Below the pieces are notes generated by a model, which worked only from the letters and a program-made list of their open reading frames with translations, made no database searches and was not told where the DNA came from. Shown in pieces: positions 7,329 to 14,847 of a DNA stretch of 16,012 bases. The translations under genes and the position numbers were made by a program. Location: contig JBOGJG010000304.1 in assembly GCA_050747825.1 (NCBI GenBank), positions 1 through 16,012 of the forward strand. Direction: 5' to 3'. The stretch is from JBOGJG01 sp050747825. Its GTDB lineage: Bacteria; Acidobacteriota; UBA6911; RPQK01; JBOGJG01. The first letter of the stretch is position 1; each line of letters begins with the position of its first letter.

Positions 7329-8895
7329 CCCCACCCCCCGACTGCAACGGCCGGCACAGGCCGTAGCCTCGGAAGCGACCTGCGCCGATCATGATTGGCC
7401 CCCGCACCGGTTTATGAAAAACGAGGAGTGCATGAATATGGTGGCACTTTCCTCCATCCCGCTTCCGGGTCATGGGGGGAAAGTCGCGCGCCGCCGGCAC
7501 ACCCTCGTGCCAGGAGACCTGATTCAACACAACATCCAGAGCCAGCGGCAGACCGATGCGCTCGCAGGCCGTCTTGATCGACTCCTCGGCCAGACGCCAA
7601 CGGTCGGCGCCGTCATAATGGCGATCAAAGACATACGGGGTCACGCTCGCCCAGATACGGCTCGGCTGTGTCCAGGTTTCCGGGCGCAAGTTGTAGGGGG
7701 GGGCCTCGCGCTGTTCCAATTCCGCCTCACACTCGAACCAACGGCCATCAAACAACCGTAATCGACGAGGTAGATCGTGCTCCTCATCCCACACCAGGGG
7801 ACTGAGCCACTGCCGCGCTTGCGCAGGGTCCAGATCCTTTGGCAGCGCCAGGCCGAGACCAAGTAAGCGGCCATCGGCGTGCTCGCGCCCGACGAATCCT
7901 AGGGGCAGCGTTGCCAAATGCGGATGCTGACTGGGGCGCCCACTGTCGTCGTGACCCGCCAGCCACTCGGGTGCCGGGGTCGGGCAATGCTTCAGCACCA
8001 GTGCACGCATAGCCTCAGTGACTCTGAGCGTGCCGGAAAGTCCCGGCCCATGGCCCTCAAGACGCAGGACAATCAACGCCGGATCAAACACCGTCCCTGG
8101 CACCTCATCAGGTGATTCCGGTGCACCGTAGCCCACGGAAGGAGCGACGTCAGGCCGGCGACTCACCGGTTCACCATCAGGAAATCGTTCCTTCATCTCC
8201 GCCTCGACGGCCTTTCGTGCTTTGCCACGGCTTGCCTGCGCGCGGTGTCGGAGTTCCGCATAGGCAGTCACATTTTGCGCATTGCACGCGCTTTCGAGTA
8301 CAGCCAGTCTTCCCGAAACCGGTATGCGCAACCGATGAGGAACGATACCTTCACGCGCGACCCAATTGGGTGAAGGTGGCTCCTCTGCAAGCCACATCTG
8401 AACGAAGGAAGCAGAATGGCCGATGCGCACGACCTTGCGGCAGAGAGCAGCTAGCGGTAATTGATATTGTTCGGGCAACTCTTCCTGCCAGATCAGATGC
8501 ACCACCGGCTCGTGCGGCACTGCGACGGGAAAGGTCCGGGATTGGCGAACTCGATACTCGGGAAGCAGCGCAAGACCCGCATCCTTGAGTTCTTTGAGGC
8601 TGGTAGAGGTGTCCGCAGCTGTCTGCCCTGTCCGCACATCATTCGCTGGCACGTAAGTGGTTACCATGGAGCGCTCGATCTGGTCCGATGCATGGAGCCC
8701 CGGGGGTCCGAGCTTTTCAAGCCACTCCAGCGCCTGGCGTTCGGCTGGATCTTCGCCGGTTTCAAAATACGCTGCCGCCAGCGCCATAAACACCCGGTCC
8801 GGATGTGGCGGCCATTCGGCGCGAGATTTTTCGGCGCCCTCAACGGCAGCCATGGCCCAACCGTTGAGATAACGGATCCCGAGGCCAAACATCAT
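7321..8895 (-). CDS. csb2: Csb2 (Cas5-Cas6 type), crRNA processing and capping subunit
   Basis: This 524-residue RAMP-superfamily protein belongs to the GSU0054/Csb2 family of type I-G. The N-terminus has EWPPHPDRVFMALAAAYFE (from residue 27), a recognisable family motif. The C-terminus has a histidine-rich segment CHHIHALLVF and a glycine-rich loop, GAGRFRGYGLCRP (504-516), as expected for a Cas6-like RNA-binding fold. Known members act as Cas5 fused to Cas6: they cut pre-crRNA below the repeat hairpin and keep the 5' handle, here predicted to be ATTGAAGC. The ATG at 8895 overlaps the csb1 stop in an ATGA arrangement. A second ATG directly follows. Confidence 0.93.
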   Translation of the reverse strand: MMFGLGIRYLNGWAMAAVEGAEKSRAEWPPHPDRVFMALAAAYFETGEDPAERQALEWLEKLGPPGLHASDQIERSMVTTYVPANDVRTGQTAADTSTSLKELKDAGLALLPEYRVRQSRTFPVAVPHEPVVHLIWQEELPEQYQLPLAALCRKVVRIGHSASFVQMWLAEEPPSPNWVAREGIVPHRLRIPVSGRLAVLESACNAQNVTAYAELRHRAQASRGKARKAVEAEMKERFPDGEPVSRRPDVAPSVGYGAPESPDEVPGTVFDPALIVLRLEGHGPGLSGTLRVTEAMRALVLKHCPTPAPEWLAGHDDSGRPSQHPHLATLPLGFVGREHADGRLLGLGLALPKDLDPAQARQWLSPLVWDEEHDLPRRLRLFDGRWFECEAELEQREAPPYNLRPETWTQPSRIWASVTPYVFDRHYDGADRWRLAEESIKTACERIGLPLALDVVLNQVSWHEGVPAARDFPPMTRKRDGGKCHHIHALLVFHKPVRGPIMIGAGRFRGYGLCRPLQSGGGDG

Positions 8896-10121
8896 CCCGT
8901 CTCCACTTCGGTATCCTCCGCTGCCTTGAGCTTCTGGCTACGCCGAACCAACTCCACGAGTTCGTCTGAGGGCTTAAGATTAATTTCCTCCTCCCTCCAC
9001 GGCAGCCCTATGGCCTTGGCCTCTTCAACCGCAGATTGCAACAGATCGCGTGCCGTAGAAGCCGTTAGAGGATAGCGGGCAGGCGTTTCGCCGGGCTTAT
9101 CCAGCAGCTCCCATTCAACCGGTGAAGTGGCATGCAGCAGGCAACGCGAGCGCAAATCCGCTCCCTGTTCGCATACCAGGGCGGCCGCGTACAATCCCAA
9201 GGCCAGCAGCGTCGTTTGAGCCGTGGCATTGACTCCGGGGTCTGACTTTCCATTGTTATCGAGCGGAAAGCGAAGGCGGCGCAAAGCCGGAAGTGAAATA
9301 ACAGTGGACTGGAGTGCTCTGGAAATAGTGTACCCACCATCGTTGATCGAAGGAGTCACGTTACCATGGTTTACTTCTGAGGGCCTCCCAGTGTTGCCCA
9401 CAACTTTGGCCTTGTTTTTCTCCCTGCGGGCGTCCTCCTCATTAAGCGTCCATCCGCCTTGCTTACTCTCATAAATTTTGCCCGCGCGAAGCTCAATACC
9501 CAGCGGATCGATGCGGCTGCTGGTACGCACACCCACCTGGGCGTTCACGCCCACAAATTCCGACACCATGGCCCGTTGGAACTTGGCGCCGAGACCACCC
9601 CGTGGGCCCGTGGAGTCCCACATGCCGAACAAAAGCGCCGTGGGGCACAGCTCAAAGAGTGGGGTAGCGTTGCGCAAGTCCACCCAATCCAGCACCCTGC
9701 CGACCGAGGATTGCCTAAAGGTCTCCTCCCTGCCGTCCGGCTCGCGATAAAGGCTGTCACGCAGTATGGCGTCCGCAATGCGGTGTGGCGCCTCTAGACT
9801 CGTGACCCGGATCGTCTTGGGCAAATCGAACCCTGCGAAGTCAACCGTGATTACGGGTAGCTTGATGTCGCCGCGATCCCAGGCATCGAGCAAGGCGAGC
9901 TCGTGCCGGTTGGCCTGTGACTGGACCGAGTCCAGTAATACGCAGGGGACTCTCTCCTCTCCGAAGACACGTGTCTCCTCTGCGTAATTCCCCCCCTCAT
10001 AAGTTGGTGGGAACACTTTGTCCCCAGGGCCGCCAACCGGCTGGTACTCGGTGACGCTGCGAAAAGCTGCGCCGGTACCTTGCAATGCTGTCTGTAACAG
10101 TTTCAGGTTTAATTCATTCAT
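8892..10121 (-). CDS. csb1: Csb1 (Cas7), type I-G backbone subunit
   Basis: This 409-residue RAMP protein is of the GSU0053/Csb1 family, the Cas7 that polymerises along crRNA in type I-G. Family features include EYQPVGGPGDKVFPPTY (25-41), LLDSVQSQANR (62-72) and STGPRGGLGAKF (170-181). I chose the ATG at 10121 (MNELNLKLL): AAAGGA lies seven bases upstream, and the extra 15 residues of a longer frame from 10166 look unlike the family. It is the first gene of the operon. The upstream promoter is not obvious. Within about 75 bases upstream the sequence becomes the remains of a brnT gene, so this is also the edge of the cas module. The frame is intact. Confidence 0.93.
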   Translation of the reverse strand: MNELNLKLLQTALQGTGAAFRSVTEYQPVGGPGDKVFPPTYEGGNYAEETRVFGEERVPCVLLDSVQSQANRHELALLDAWDRGDIKLPVITVDFAGFDLPKTIRVTSLEAPHRIADAILRDSLYREPDGREETFRQSSVGRVLDWVDLRNATPLFELCPTALLFGMWDSTGPRGGLGAKFQRAMVSEFVGVNAQVGVRTSSRIDPLGIELRAGKIYESKQGGWTLNEEDARREKNKAKVVGNTGRPSEVNHGNVTPSINDGGYTISRALQSTVISLPALRRLRFPLDNNGKSDPGVNATAQTTLLALGLYAAALVCEQGADLRSRCLLHATSPVEWELLDKPGETPARYPLTASTARDLLQSAVEEAKAIGLPWREEEINLKPSDELVELVRRSQKLKAAEDTEVETG

Positions 10122-10196
10122 TTTCCCATCCTTTCCGCTCACTGAGCCCAACGGGGCCTGAGTCATGCTCCTGAACTATCTTATCTAATCTCTGAG

Positions 10197-10325
10197 GGAT
10201 TCCTGCTGGAAGGCCGGGTTGTTTCCGTCGTCCACACGGAGACCATAGACGTTATACGGATCATTTCGATCAGAAAAGCGACCCGACGTGAGCAAATCTA
10301 CTACTTCGAAAGCTTCCCAAACTGA
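10197..10325 (+). pseudogene. brnT: brnT toxin, 3' fragment only
   Basis: Read from 10197, this frame gives GRVVSVVHTE, then RIISIRKATRRE near the end, then a TGA at 10323. That is the C-terminal third of the BrnT RNase toxin family (VVVHT and RIISARKATRRE are its hallmarks). There is no start codon and no N-terminal half, because the sequence upstream belongs to the cas operon leader. The stop overlaps the brnA start, the usual brnTA arrangement. I infer that the insertion or rearrangement that placed the cas genes here cut the toxin. It cannot be functional. Confidence 0.75.
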
Positions 10326-10571
10326 CTGGCGCAGAGTCGATGCCCAGGAAGATAAAGACATCGACCTGTCGGAGCATCCCGAGTTGACGCCTGAACAGTT
10401 CGCGCGGGCGGTCGTACGCAAGGGGCTCAAGCCGGTTGCGCCACCGAAGCAGCAGGTCTCATTACGCATTGACGCCGACGTAGTCGCTTGGTTCAAAAGC
10501 CAGGTAAGGGGTGCCAGTCCCGTATCAACGCCTTGCTGCGTGAGTACATGAAGGCGCACCAAAAACGGTAA
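10288..10571 (+). pseudogene. brnA: brnA antitoxin with one-base deletion
   Basis: From a GTG at 10288 the frame encodes WRRVDA, LTPEQFARAVVRKGLKP and QVSLRIDADVVAWFK, a typical BrnA ribbon-helix-helix antitoxin. At about 10503 the frame breaks: CAGGTAAGGGG appears where CAGGGTAAGGGG would keep it open. As read, the protein ends at codon 87 in unrelated residues. Shifting frame there restores QSRINALLREYMKAHQKR and a stop at 569-571 of the 10,000 block, which is the normal BrnA ending. Either the gene is inactivated or one G was lost in assembly. Its toxin partner is truncated. Confidence 0.8.
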
Positions 10572-10699
10572 TCCATCTCCGCTCTCAACGGGACGTTTGC
10601 CTGTCAGCTTGGAGAAAGCACTGTACTTCCAAGCCACCAATAACCAATTGAATCCGTTGACACATGATGGCCGCTGAGTGGTTTTATTCCTCTTTTGGG

Positions 10700-10882
10700 C
10701 TAAACCCGATCCGGCGCCGAGAAGGGACCGACAGCTTGCTTGAGGGCTTTCGTGGGGACACCGTAAAGCTCCGCAAGATCGCTGTCCAGCATCACTTTTT
10801 GCCCTCGGATCAAAAAGATCCTCCGTTCAATTGTCTCAGCGGGAAAGAGTGGCTGTTTTGGTTGTGGTGTCCTCTTGGGCAT
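10700..10882 (-). pseudogene. Truncated ORF6N-domain gene
   Basis: An ATG at 10882 begins a frame containing ETIERRIFLIRGQKVMLDSD and LAELYGVPTKALKQAV, the first 45 or so residues of the ORF6N DNA-binding domain found in phage and mobile-element proteins. After KQAV (near 10730) the usual continuation, with an RNxxRFP-like motif, is missing, and nine unrelated residues follow to a stop at 10700. The gene is therefore cut at its 3' end. Its start codon lies within the last bases of the cas3 remnant, so one breakpoint is just upstream of this ATG, near 10885. I found no continuation in any frame downstream. Confidence 0.7.
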
Positions 10883-11063
10883 ACCGGCGCTGAGATGCCA
10901 GCGCGATGAGCCAGATAGGAATAACCGAGGTCTTTCCGAGACCGGCCGGCAGATTGCATGCCTGGGGAACATCGCCGGACAGCATCCGCTTGAAAAACCT
11001 CAACTGCCAGCGCATCGGGTTGTAGCCGGTCAGAGCGTGGAAGCTCACTTCGAATTTCGGCAT
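10836..11063 (-). pseudogene. Second cas3, N-terminal remnant
   Basis: From an ATG at 11063 the frame encodes FHALTGYNPMRWQLRFFKR and NLPAGLGKTSVIPIWLIALA, the N-terminus and Walker A of a type I-G-like Cas3 helicase. Homology stops after about 58 residues, and the remaining codons are the ORF6N gene start read in another frame. Compared with the intact Cas3 at 4317-7328 it shares the spacing and residues such as GY-P-WQ, PQA, LP and GKT. It differs at many other positions, so it is a separate cas3 and not a recent duplication. It lies 23 bases after the SWIM-domain gene on the same strand. No DEAH box or HD domain remains. Confidence 0.75.
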
Positions 11064-11086
11064 GGATACCTCGGTCGATCTCAGCG

Positions 11087-12865
11087 TCATGACCATTTTC
11101 CCCGATCCAGCAGCTTCATGAAGTTCCGCTTGGGCTTGTGGGTCGCGCGGACGGACTCGAGATAGCGCGCGAAGTCGGACTTCCGGTCGAGACGCGTCAT
11201 CAACCGCTGGACCGTTTTCAAGAGTCCGACGGCCTCGCGGTACGCCTCGTTGTTTTTCCGGTTGAGCGTAGGCTCGATCTGGCGCTGGTAGACCGGAAGG
11301 GCATCCTCGGGATGGTCCCGCTCGCGTTTCGCGGCCAGCTCCATCCAGAGGTCGTTCGAGCAGCCCCCCTCGTTGGCCTCCCGCCACGCCGCCTCGACGT
11401 CCTTCTCCCAGAGGAAAACCCGGACGAGTTCCGTGTGCTCCGACCGCCGCGACCAGGCCCGTCGGTCGCCCTGGGTTTCGCGCTTCGCTTTGGCCACCGA
11501 TTGCCGGAGGAAGTCCAGCGCCCTGGGCCGCCACGCCTTCCACTGGTGGCTCTTGTCGGCGTGGCGCTTCAGGTTTCGGTATGGTTCAAGAGCCGGCGAT
11601 TCGACGAACTGCGCCCAGACGACGTCCATCGCGTCGTCGTGGCGGCTGAGGCGGTGGTACTCGTCGGCCAGGAACTCGCGCAGCCGCGAGTCGGTCCGCT
11701 CGGGGAAGGCCCTAAGACCCCGCTCGGCCCACTCGAGCGCGAGGTCGTGCTTCCGGGCCTTTTTGTACGTCTCGGCGATCCGGAGATAGTCGTAGGCCGA
11801 GGAGAGATCCCGTTTCTTGACTGCGACGATCGCCTCCACGTTACCCGACTGGAAGGCCAGCTTCTCCATGATGTGCGTGATCCGTCGGCGTTTTCCATAC
11901 TTTTGCGCATCGTCCTGTCTCGGGCCGAGGGACGGCACCTTGGCCCACTCGGCCTCCGCCAGCTTCCGATAGACGGTCAGCCCCTTTTCGCCGAGGACGC
12001 CCGCGTAGGTCTCTGCCGCGCCGAAGAAGATGCCCCAGTCGGTGCGGAGCTCCCAGGAGAAGAGGCTCTTGGCCAGTTCCTCGGAGTCGGGCTTGGCTTT
12101 TTTGCACGCCTTGAGGTGGATCTCCTGGAGGCGTTCGAGAATACCGCCCATGTGGCCGTCCGAGTCGTCGACGAACCCCATTGCCTTCTCGACGGCTTCG
12201 AGGGCGTGCTCGGCCAAACCGATGACCTCGGAGGCATGGCCTTCCTTGAGCAGATCCTCGATCGAATCAATCGCCTCCTCGATCCCCGAAGCATAGCCGT
12301 AGGCACTGTGGTAATCCACGAATCCGCCCGAATCCACGGCCTCATCGATGGCCCGCCGAAAGGTGGCGACGTTAAACCCCCTGGGACTCGTCCTGGCAGC
12401 CTCCATGAACAGCCGTCGGCGCAGCCGATCGTCGTCCATGGCCTGATCCATGAGCATGTCGACGAGTGCGCTCTTTTCCCGGCCGGCGAGGTAGGCGCGA
12501 ACATCGTCCATGGTCACCGCCGGCTTGGCGGCCTTCTTGCCCGGGGCATGGGCCGGCTGTCCCTGGTCGAGCCATGCCAATGCGACGGCGACGCAGTGCT
12601 TGCAGAAGGCGTCGTCTCGGCCGACCGGGCAGGTGCATGAATACTGGACCTCACCGTCTGCGGACCAAAGCTTGACCTGATAGGGCCGGGCGCCCCGTAC
12701 CTTTGCTATTATCGTTCCCCCGTGCTCGGTCAGAGATCCGACCCGACCGCCGGCGAAATAATCCTCGCCGCGCTCGAACGATCGGCCGCCCGCCATGCGG
12801 CGAAGAGCGCGGCGGTCCAGCAGACCGCACAGGGTCGAACTTGTCTCCGATTTGTGCTTATTCAT
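11087..12865 (-). CDS. SWIM zinc-finger protein with helical repeat region
   Basis: This 592-residue protein has a clear SWIM zinc finger near the N-terminus: CTC at 77-79 and CKH at 88-90, giving CxC-x8-CxH. The rest is rich in charged helices of a TPR-like character, for example AETYKKARKHDLALEWAERGLRAFPERTDSRL. SWIM fingers bind nucleic acids or proteins. The cellular role of this family is unknown, and I assign none. The reading frame is intact and very GC-rich, richer than the cas genes, and this creates long open frames on the opposite strand. No strong ribosome-binding site precedes the ATG at 12865. The gene directly precedes the cas3 remnant, so it may once have been part of a CRISPR-linked operon, but that is only inference from adjacency. 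Confidence 0.85.
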   Translation of the reverse strand: MNKHKSETSSTLCGLLDRRALRRMAGGRSFERGEDYFAGGRVGSLTEHGGTIIAKVRGARPYQVKLWSADGEVQYSCTCPVGRDDAFCKHCVAVALAWLDQGQPAHAPGKKAAKPAVTMDDVRAYLAGREKSALVDMLMDQAMDDDRLRRRLFMEAARTSPRGFNVATFRRAIDEAVDSGGFVDYHSAYGYASGIEEAIDSIEDLLKEGHASEVIGLAEHALEAVEKAMGFVDDSDGHMGGILERLQEIHLKACKKAKPDSEELAKSLFSWELRTDWGIFFGAAETYAGVLGEKGLTVYRKLAEAEWAKVPSLGPRQDDAQKYGKRRRITHIMEKLAFQSGNVEAIVAVKKRDLSSAYDYLRIAETYKKARKHDLALEWAERGLRAFPERTDSRLREFLADEYHRLSRHDDAMDVVWAQFVESPALEPYRNLKRHADKSHQWKAWRPRALDFLRQSVAKAKRETQGDRRAWSRRSEHTELVRVFLWEKDVEAAWREANEGGCSNDLWMELAAKRERDHPEDALPVYQRQIEPTLNRKNNEAYREAVGLLKTVQRLMTRLDRKSDFARYLESVRATHKPKRNFMKLLDRGKWS

Positions 12866-13335
12866 TGGGCTCGTAACCCGCTGCGCTGCGAATTCTGTCA
12901 GCTAGCGAGTTAAAGCGGTAAAAACGCTCCCGCCCCGTCAGTCCCAGTGGGACCGATTAGGACAAAAAATCTGGGCAGGAGCCGATAAGGCGAGCGCCTG
13001 GGCCATGGTCCGATGGTGGAATTGGACCGCCAACAAATTTTGCAAATTCCAAAAAAACCCAGTTGATCGTCCTCTAAAAACGGACGAGTCTGTGCCTCAA
13101 GTTTGCAGCCGCCAGACAGCGTTACGGTTTGGTCAACTCCCTGTGCATTCGTTAACTCGGTGCTTATTCCCGAGAACGCTTTATATCTAAAAGTAGTGGA
13201 TAAAGAATGACTGCATTGCTAAACAAATGTCAACAAGGATTAGTGAATTTTCTTGGAAAAGACATCGATAATCTTCTTTTGGGCCAACGAATTCCTCGAA
13301 TGACACGAATAAACAGCTCAGAGATAGGCAACTGT
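12866..13335. other. Intergenic region, no gene seen
   Basis: These 470 bases lie upstream of the SWIM gene and downstream of the ceramidase-family gene. Short open frames exist (for example 13005-13190, plus), but their products look random and lack ribosome-binding sites. I see a small dyad, GTCCCAGTGGGAC near 12940-12952, without a following T run. Near 13291-13310 the minus strand reads ATTCGTGTCATTCGAGG, resembling a degenerate intergenic repeat. No tRNA, terminator or insertion sequence is evident. The base composition is more AT-rich around 13180-13330. Confidence 0.5.
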
Positions 13336-14706
13336 TCAGGGAGTTTTGGCCTGCTCGACCAGCTCGTGGATCTTCTTAATCAGCGTCTCCTCCACCGTCG
13401 GGGCCCAGCGGGTGGGGAGGTCATAGTAGATCATGGAATGGTCGGCTTCGTAGCCGCCTTCCAGAAGAATGCGCGCGGAGGGAATGTAAGCGGGGACGTC
13501 GTTGGCGTATCCGGCCACCCAGAGCCGTTCGGGTCCCAGTTCGCGCTTGAGGCGCAGCGCGTAATCGACTACGACCTCACCTGCGATGGCGACCAGCGTC
13601 AGATCATCTCCAAAGCGCCAGACTTGAACCGGCAAACCGTAGCTGCTCACCAGTTTTCCGTGCTGATCCAGCCTTTCGATATTGCGCTCGGCATGGCGCC
13701 GGACGAATCGATTCTGGTCCTGCAGACGCTTTTCAAACTCTTGGCGGCTGGGCGGCTCGGCCAGGGGTAATTCCGCGTAATCGAAGGCACAGCTGAGCGG
13801 GTCCTCAACGGCAGCCATGGGCTGCGTCAGGACCGCGGTGACCGCTCCAGCCATGTTCAGTCCGTGCTGTCGAGCGTAATAAAGCTTGCCGCGAGGCTCC
13901 GGATTGGCGTCAGCCCCGCAGCCGGTCACGAAGAAAGCCGTTGCTCCCGGATGGCCCTGCTCCAAGTATTCCTGCGCGAATCCCGGCCAGTCGCCTGAGA
14001 TCCGGTAGTCATCGCCCGTCAGGGTCGTCCCATGGCAGGCATAGCCGAAAACAATGGCGCGAATATTTCCTCCGGAGTCCTGGACGCGCAGGACGGGGAC
14101 GTCGTGATCCACGGGTCCTTCGGGGTTCACCCCGAAGTTGACCCCTCGCGGGGTAAAAACCCTCCGGTTGGCGGCAAAATTGGCATGTCCGTGAGCGAAA
14201 GCCAGTTCAGCGGCTTCAATCCGGCTGACTGCCTGGGCAATGGCGACAAGAATTTCCGAGGCGAGCCGATCCTCATAGGCTTTCACGAGCGCCGCATTAT
14301 CATCGTCCAGGGCAAACATCCCGCGCAGTTGATTGAAAACGGCCGGGCCGGTATGAGTATGGCTGGACACAATCATGAGGTTGCGGCGCGCAATCCCCAA
14401 TTCCTGCTGGACCTGTTCAGCGATTCCGTTTCCAAATTCCCTGGTAATCCCGATCAGGTCCAATGTAACCAGCACGCTGGTTTTTCCCTGCGGATCCTGT
14501 AGCGCCAGCGCCTTGGCAAACAGAGGCTGCTCGACCCCTTGTGACGGTTTATCGCGGCTGCCGTAGCCGGCCATCCAGATGGGCCCCTCCGGTGTAATGT
14601 CGCGGCGGGCGATTCCGGCCCGGTAGCCTTGGGCCTGAAGCGGCAGTGCGGAGGTGAAGGCGGTTGCCAGGACGACTGTGGCCAAGAGCAAGAGCTTGTT
14701 TATCAT
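13336..14706 (-). CDS. Secreted neutral ceramidase N-terminal-domain protein
   Basis: This 456-residue protein has a signal peptide (1-26, MINKLLLLATVVLATAF, cut likely after LQAQ) and matches the neutral/alkaline non-lysosomal ceramidase N-terminal domain. It opens with GIARRDITPEGPIWMAGYGS (31-50). Likely zinc-binding histidines are in SSHTHTGP (114-121) and YACHGTT (222-228), followed by ISGDWPG (236-242). True ceramidases have a catalytic serine in a GDVSPN-like motif. Here the matching place reads GCGADANP (262-269) with no serine. The substrate may therefore not be ceramide, and hydrolase is the safe call. The C-terminal ceramidase domain is absent, as in many bacterial members. It is divergent from the membrane operon at 14848 and appears to be a single-gene unit. 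Confidence 0.85.
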   Translation of the reverse strand: MINKLLLLATVVLATAFTSALPLQAQGYRAGIARRDITPEGPIWMAGYGSRDKPSQGVEQPLFAKALALQDPQGKTSVLVTLDLIGITREFGNGIAEQVQQELGIARRNLMIVSSHTHTGPAVFNQLRGMFALDDDNAALVKAYEDRLASEILVAIAQAVSRIEAAELAFAHGHANFAANRRVFTPRGVNFGVNPEGPVDHDVPVLRVQDSGGNIRAIVFGYACHGTTLTGDDYRISGDWPGFAQEYLEQGHPGATAFFVTGCGADANPEPRGKLYYARQHGLNMAGAVTAVLTQPMAAVEDPLSCAFDYAELPLAEPPSRQEFEKRLQDQNRFVRRHAERNIERLDQHGKLVSSYGLPVQVWRFGDDLTLVAIAGEVVVDYALRLKRELGPERLWVAGYANDVPAYIPSARILLEGGYEADHSMIYYDLPTRWAPTVEETLIKKIHELVEQAKTP

Positions 14707-14775
14707 TCGGCACTCGTGATCCGGAGTATATGGGCCGAAGTGCCCCGGTTGTCAAGCCGTGAAGCCATCAATGAC

Positions 14776-14805
14776 GGATCACGGATTACGGATCACGGAT
14801 CACGG
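14776..14805. repeat. Heptamer tandem repeat (GGATCAC x4)
   Basis: Four tandem 7-base units, GGATCAC, GGATTAC, GGATCAC and GGATCAC, end with a GG that starts a fifth. They sit in the 141-base divergent intergenic region, just upstream of the -35 box of the DUF6677 operon promoter. One unit carries a single C-to-T change. Function is unknown. It could be simple slippage-generated sequence or a set of binding sites. Confidence 0.85.
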
Positions 14806-14809
14806 CCAT

Positions 14810-14839
14810 TTGACCTCCCCCCTGCAATCTCTCTATGAT
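14810..14839 (+). promoter_or_regulatory. Sigma70-type promoter of the DUF6677-VanZ operon
   Basis: TTGACC (14810-14815) is followed after 18 bases by TATGAT (14834-14839), a close match to sigma70 boxes. Expected initiation is near 14846, and the ATG of the first gene is at 14848. No ribosome-binding site lies between them, so the message would be nearly leaderless. Confidence 0.55.
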
Positions 14840-14847
14840 TCTGCCTT

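Noticed and set aside
10141..10200. Promoter search upstream of csb1
   Set aside because: A TAAGAT-like -10 is present on the minus strand, but no -35 box lies at a fitting distance, so I did not annotate a promoter.
10185..10640. A 151-codon minus-strand frame across the brnTA remnant
   Set aside because: The plus strand here shows BrnT and BrnA signatures. The minus-strand product has no motif and is a shadow.
11138..12640. A 500-codon open frame on the plus strand opposite the SWIM gene
   Set aside because: Its product is low in complexity and rich in Arg, Leu, Gly and Val, with no known motif. The minus-strand frame has a clear SWIM finger. The long frame is a by-product of high GC content in the third codon position.
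12940..12952. Small dyad GTCCCAGTGGGAC considered as a terminator
   Set aside because: The stem is only five base pairs and no T run follows on either strand.
13005..13190. A 61-codon plus-strand frame in the intergenic region
   Set aside because: There is no ribosome-binding site, the composition is random-looking and I see no family resemblance.
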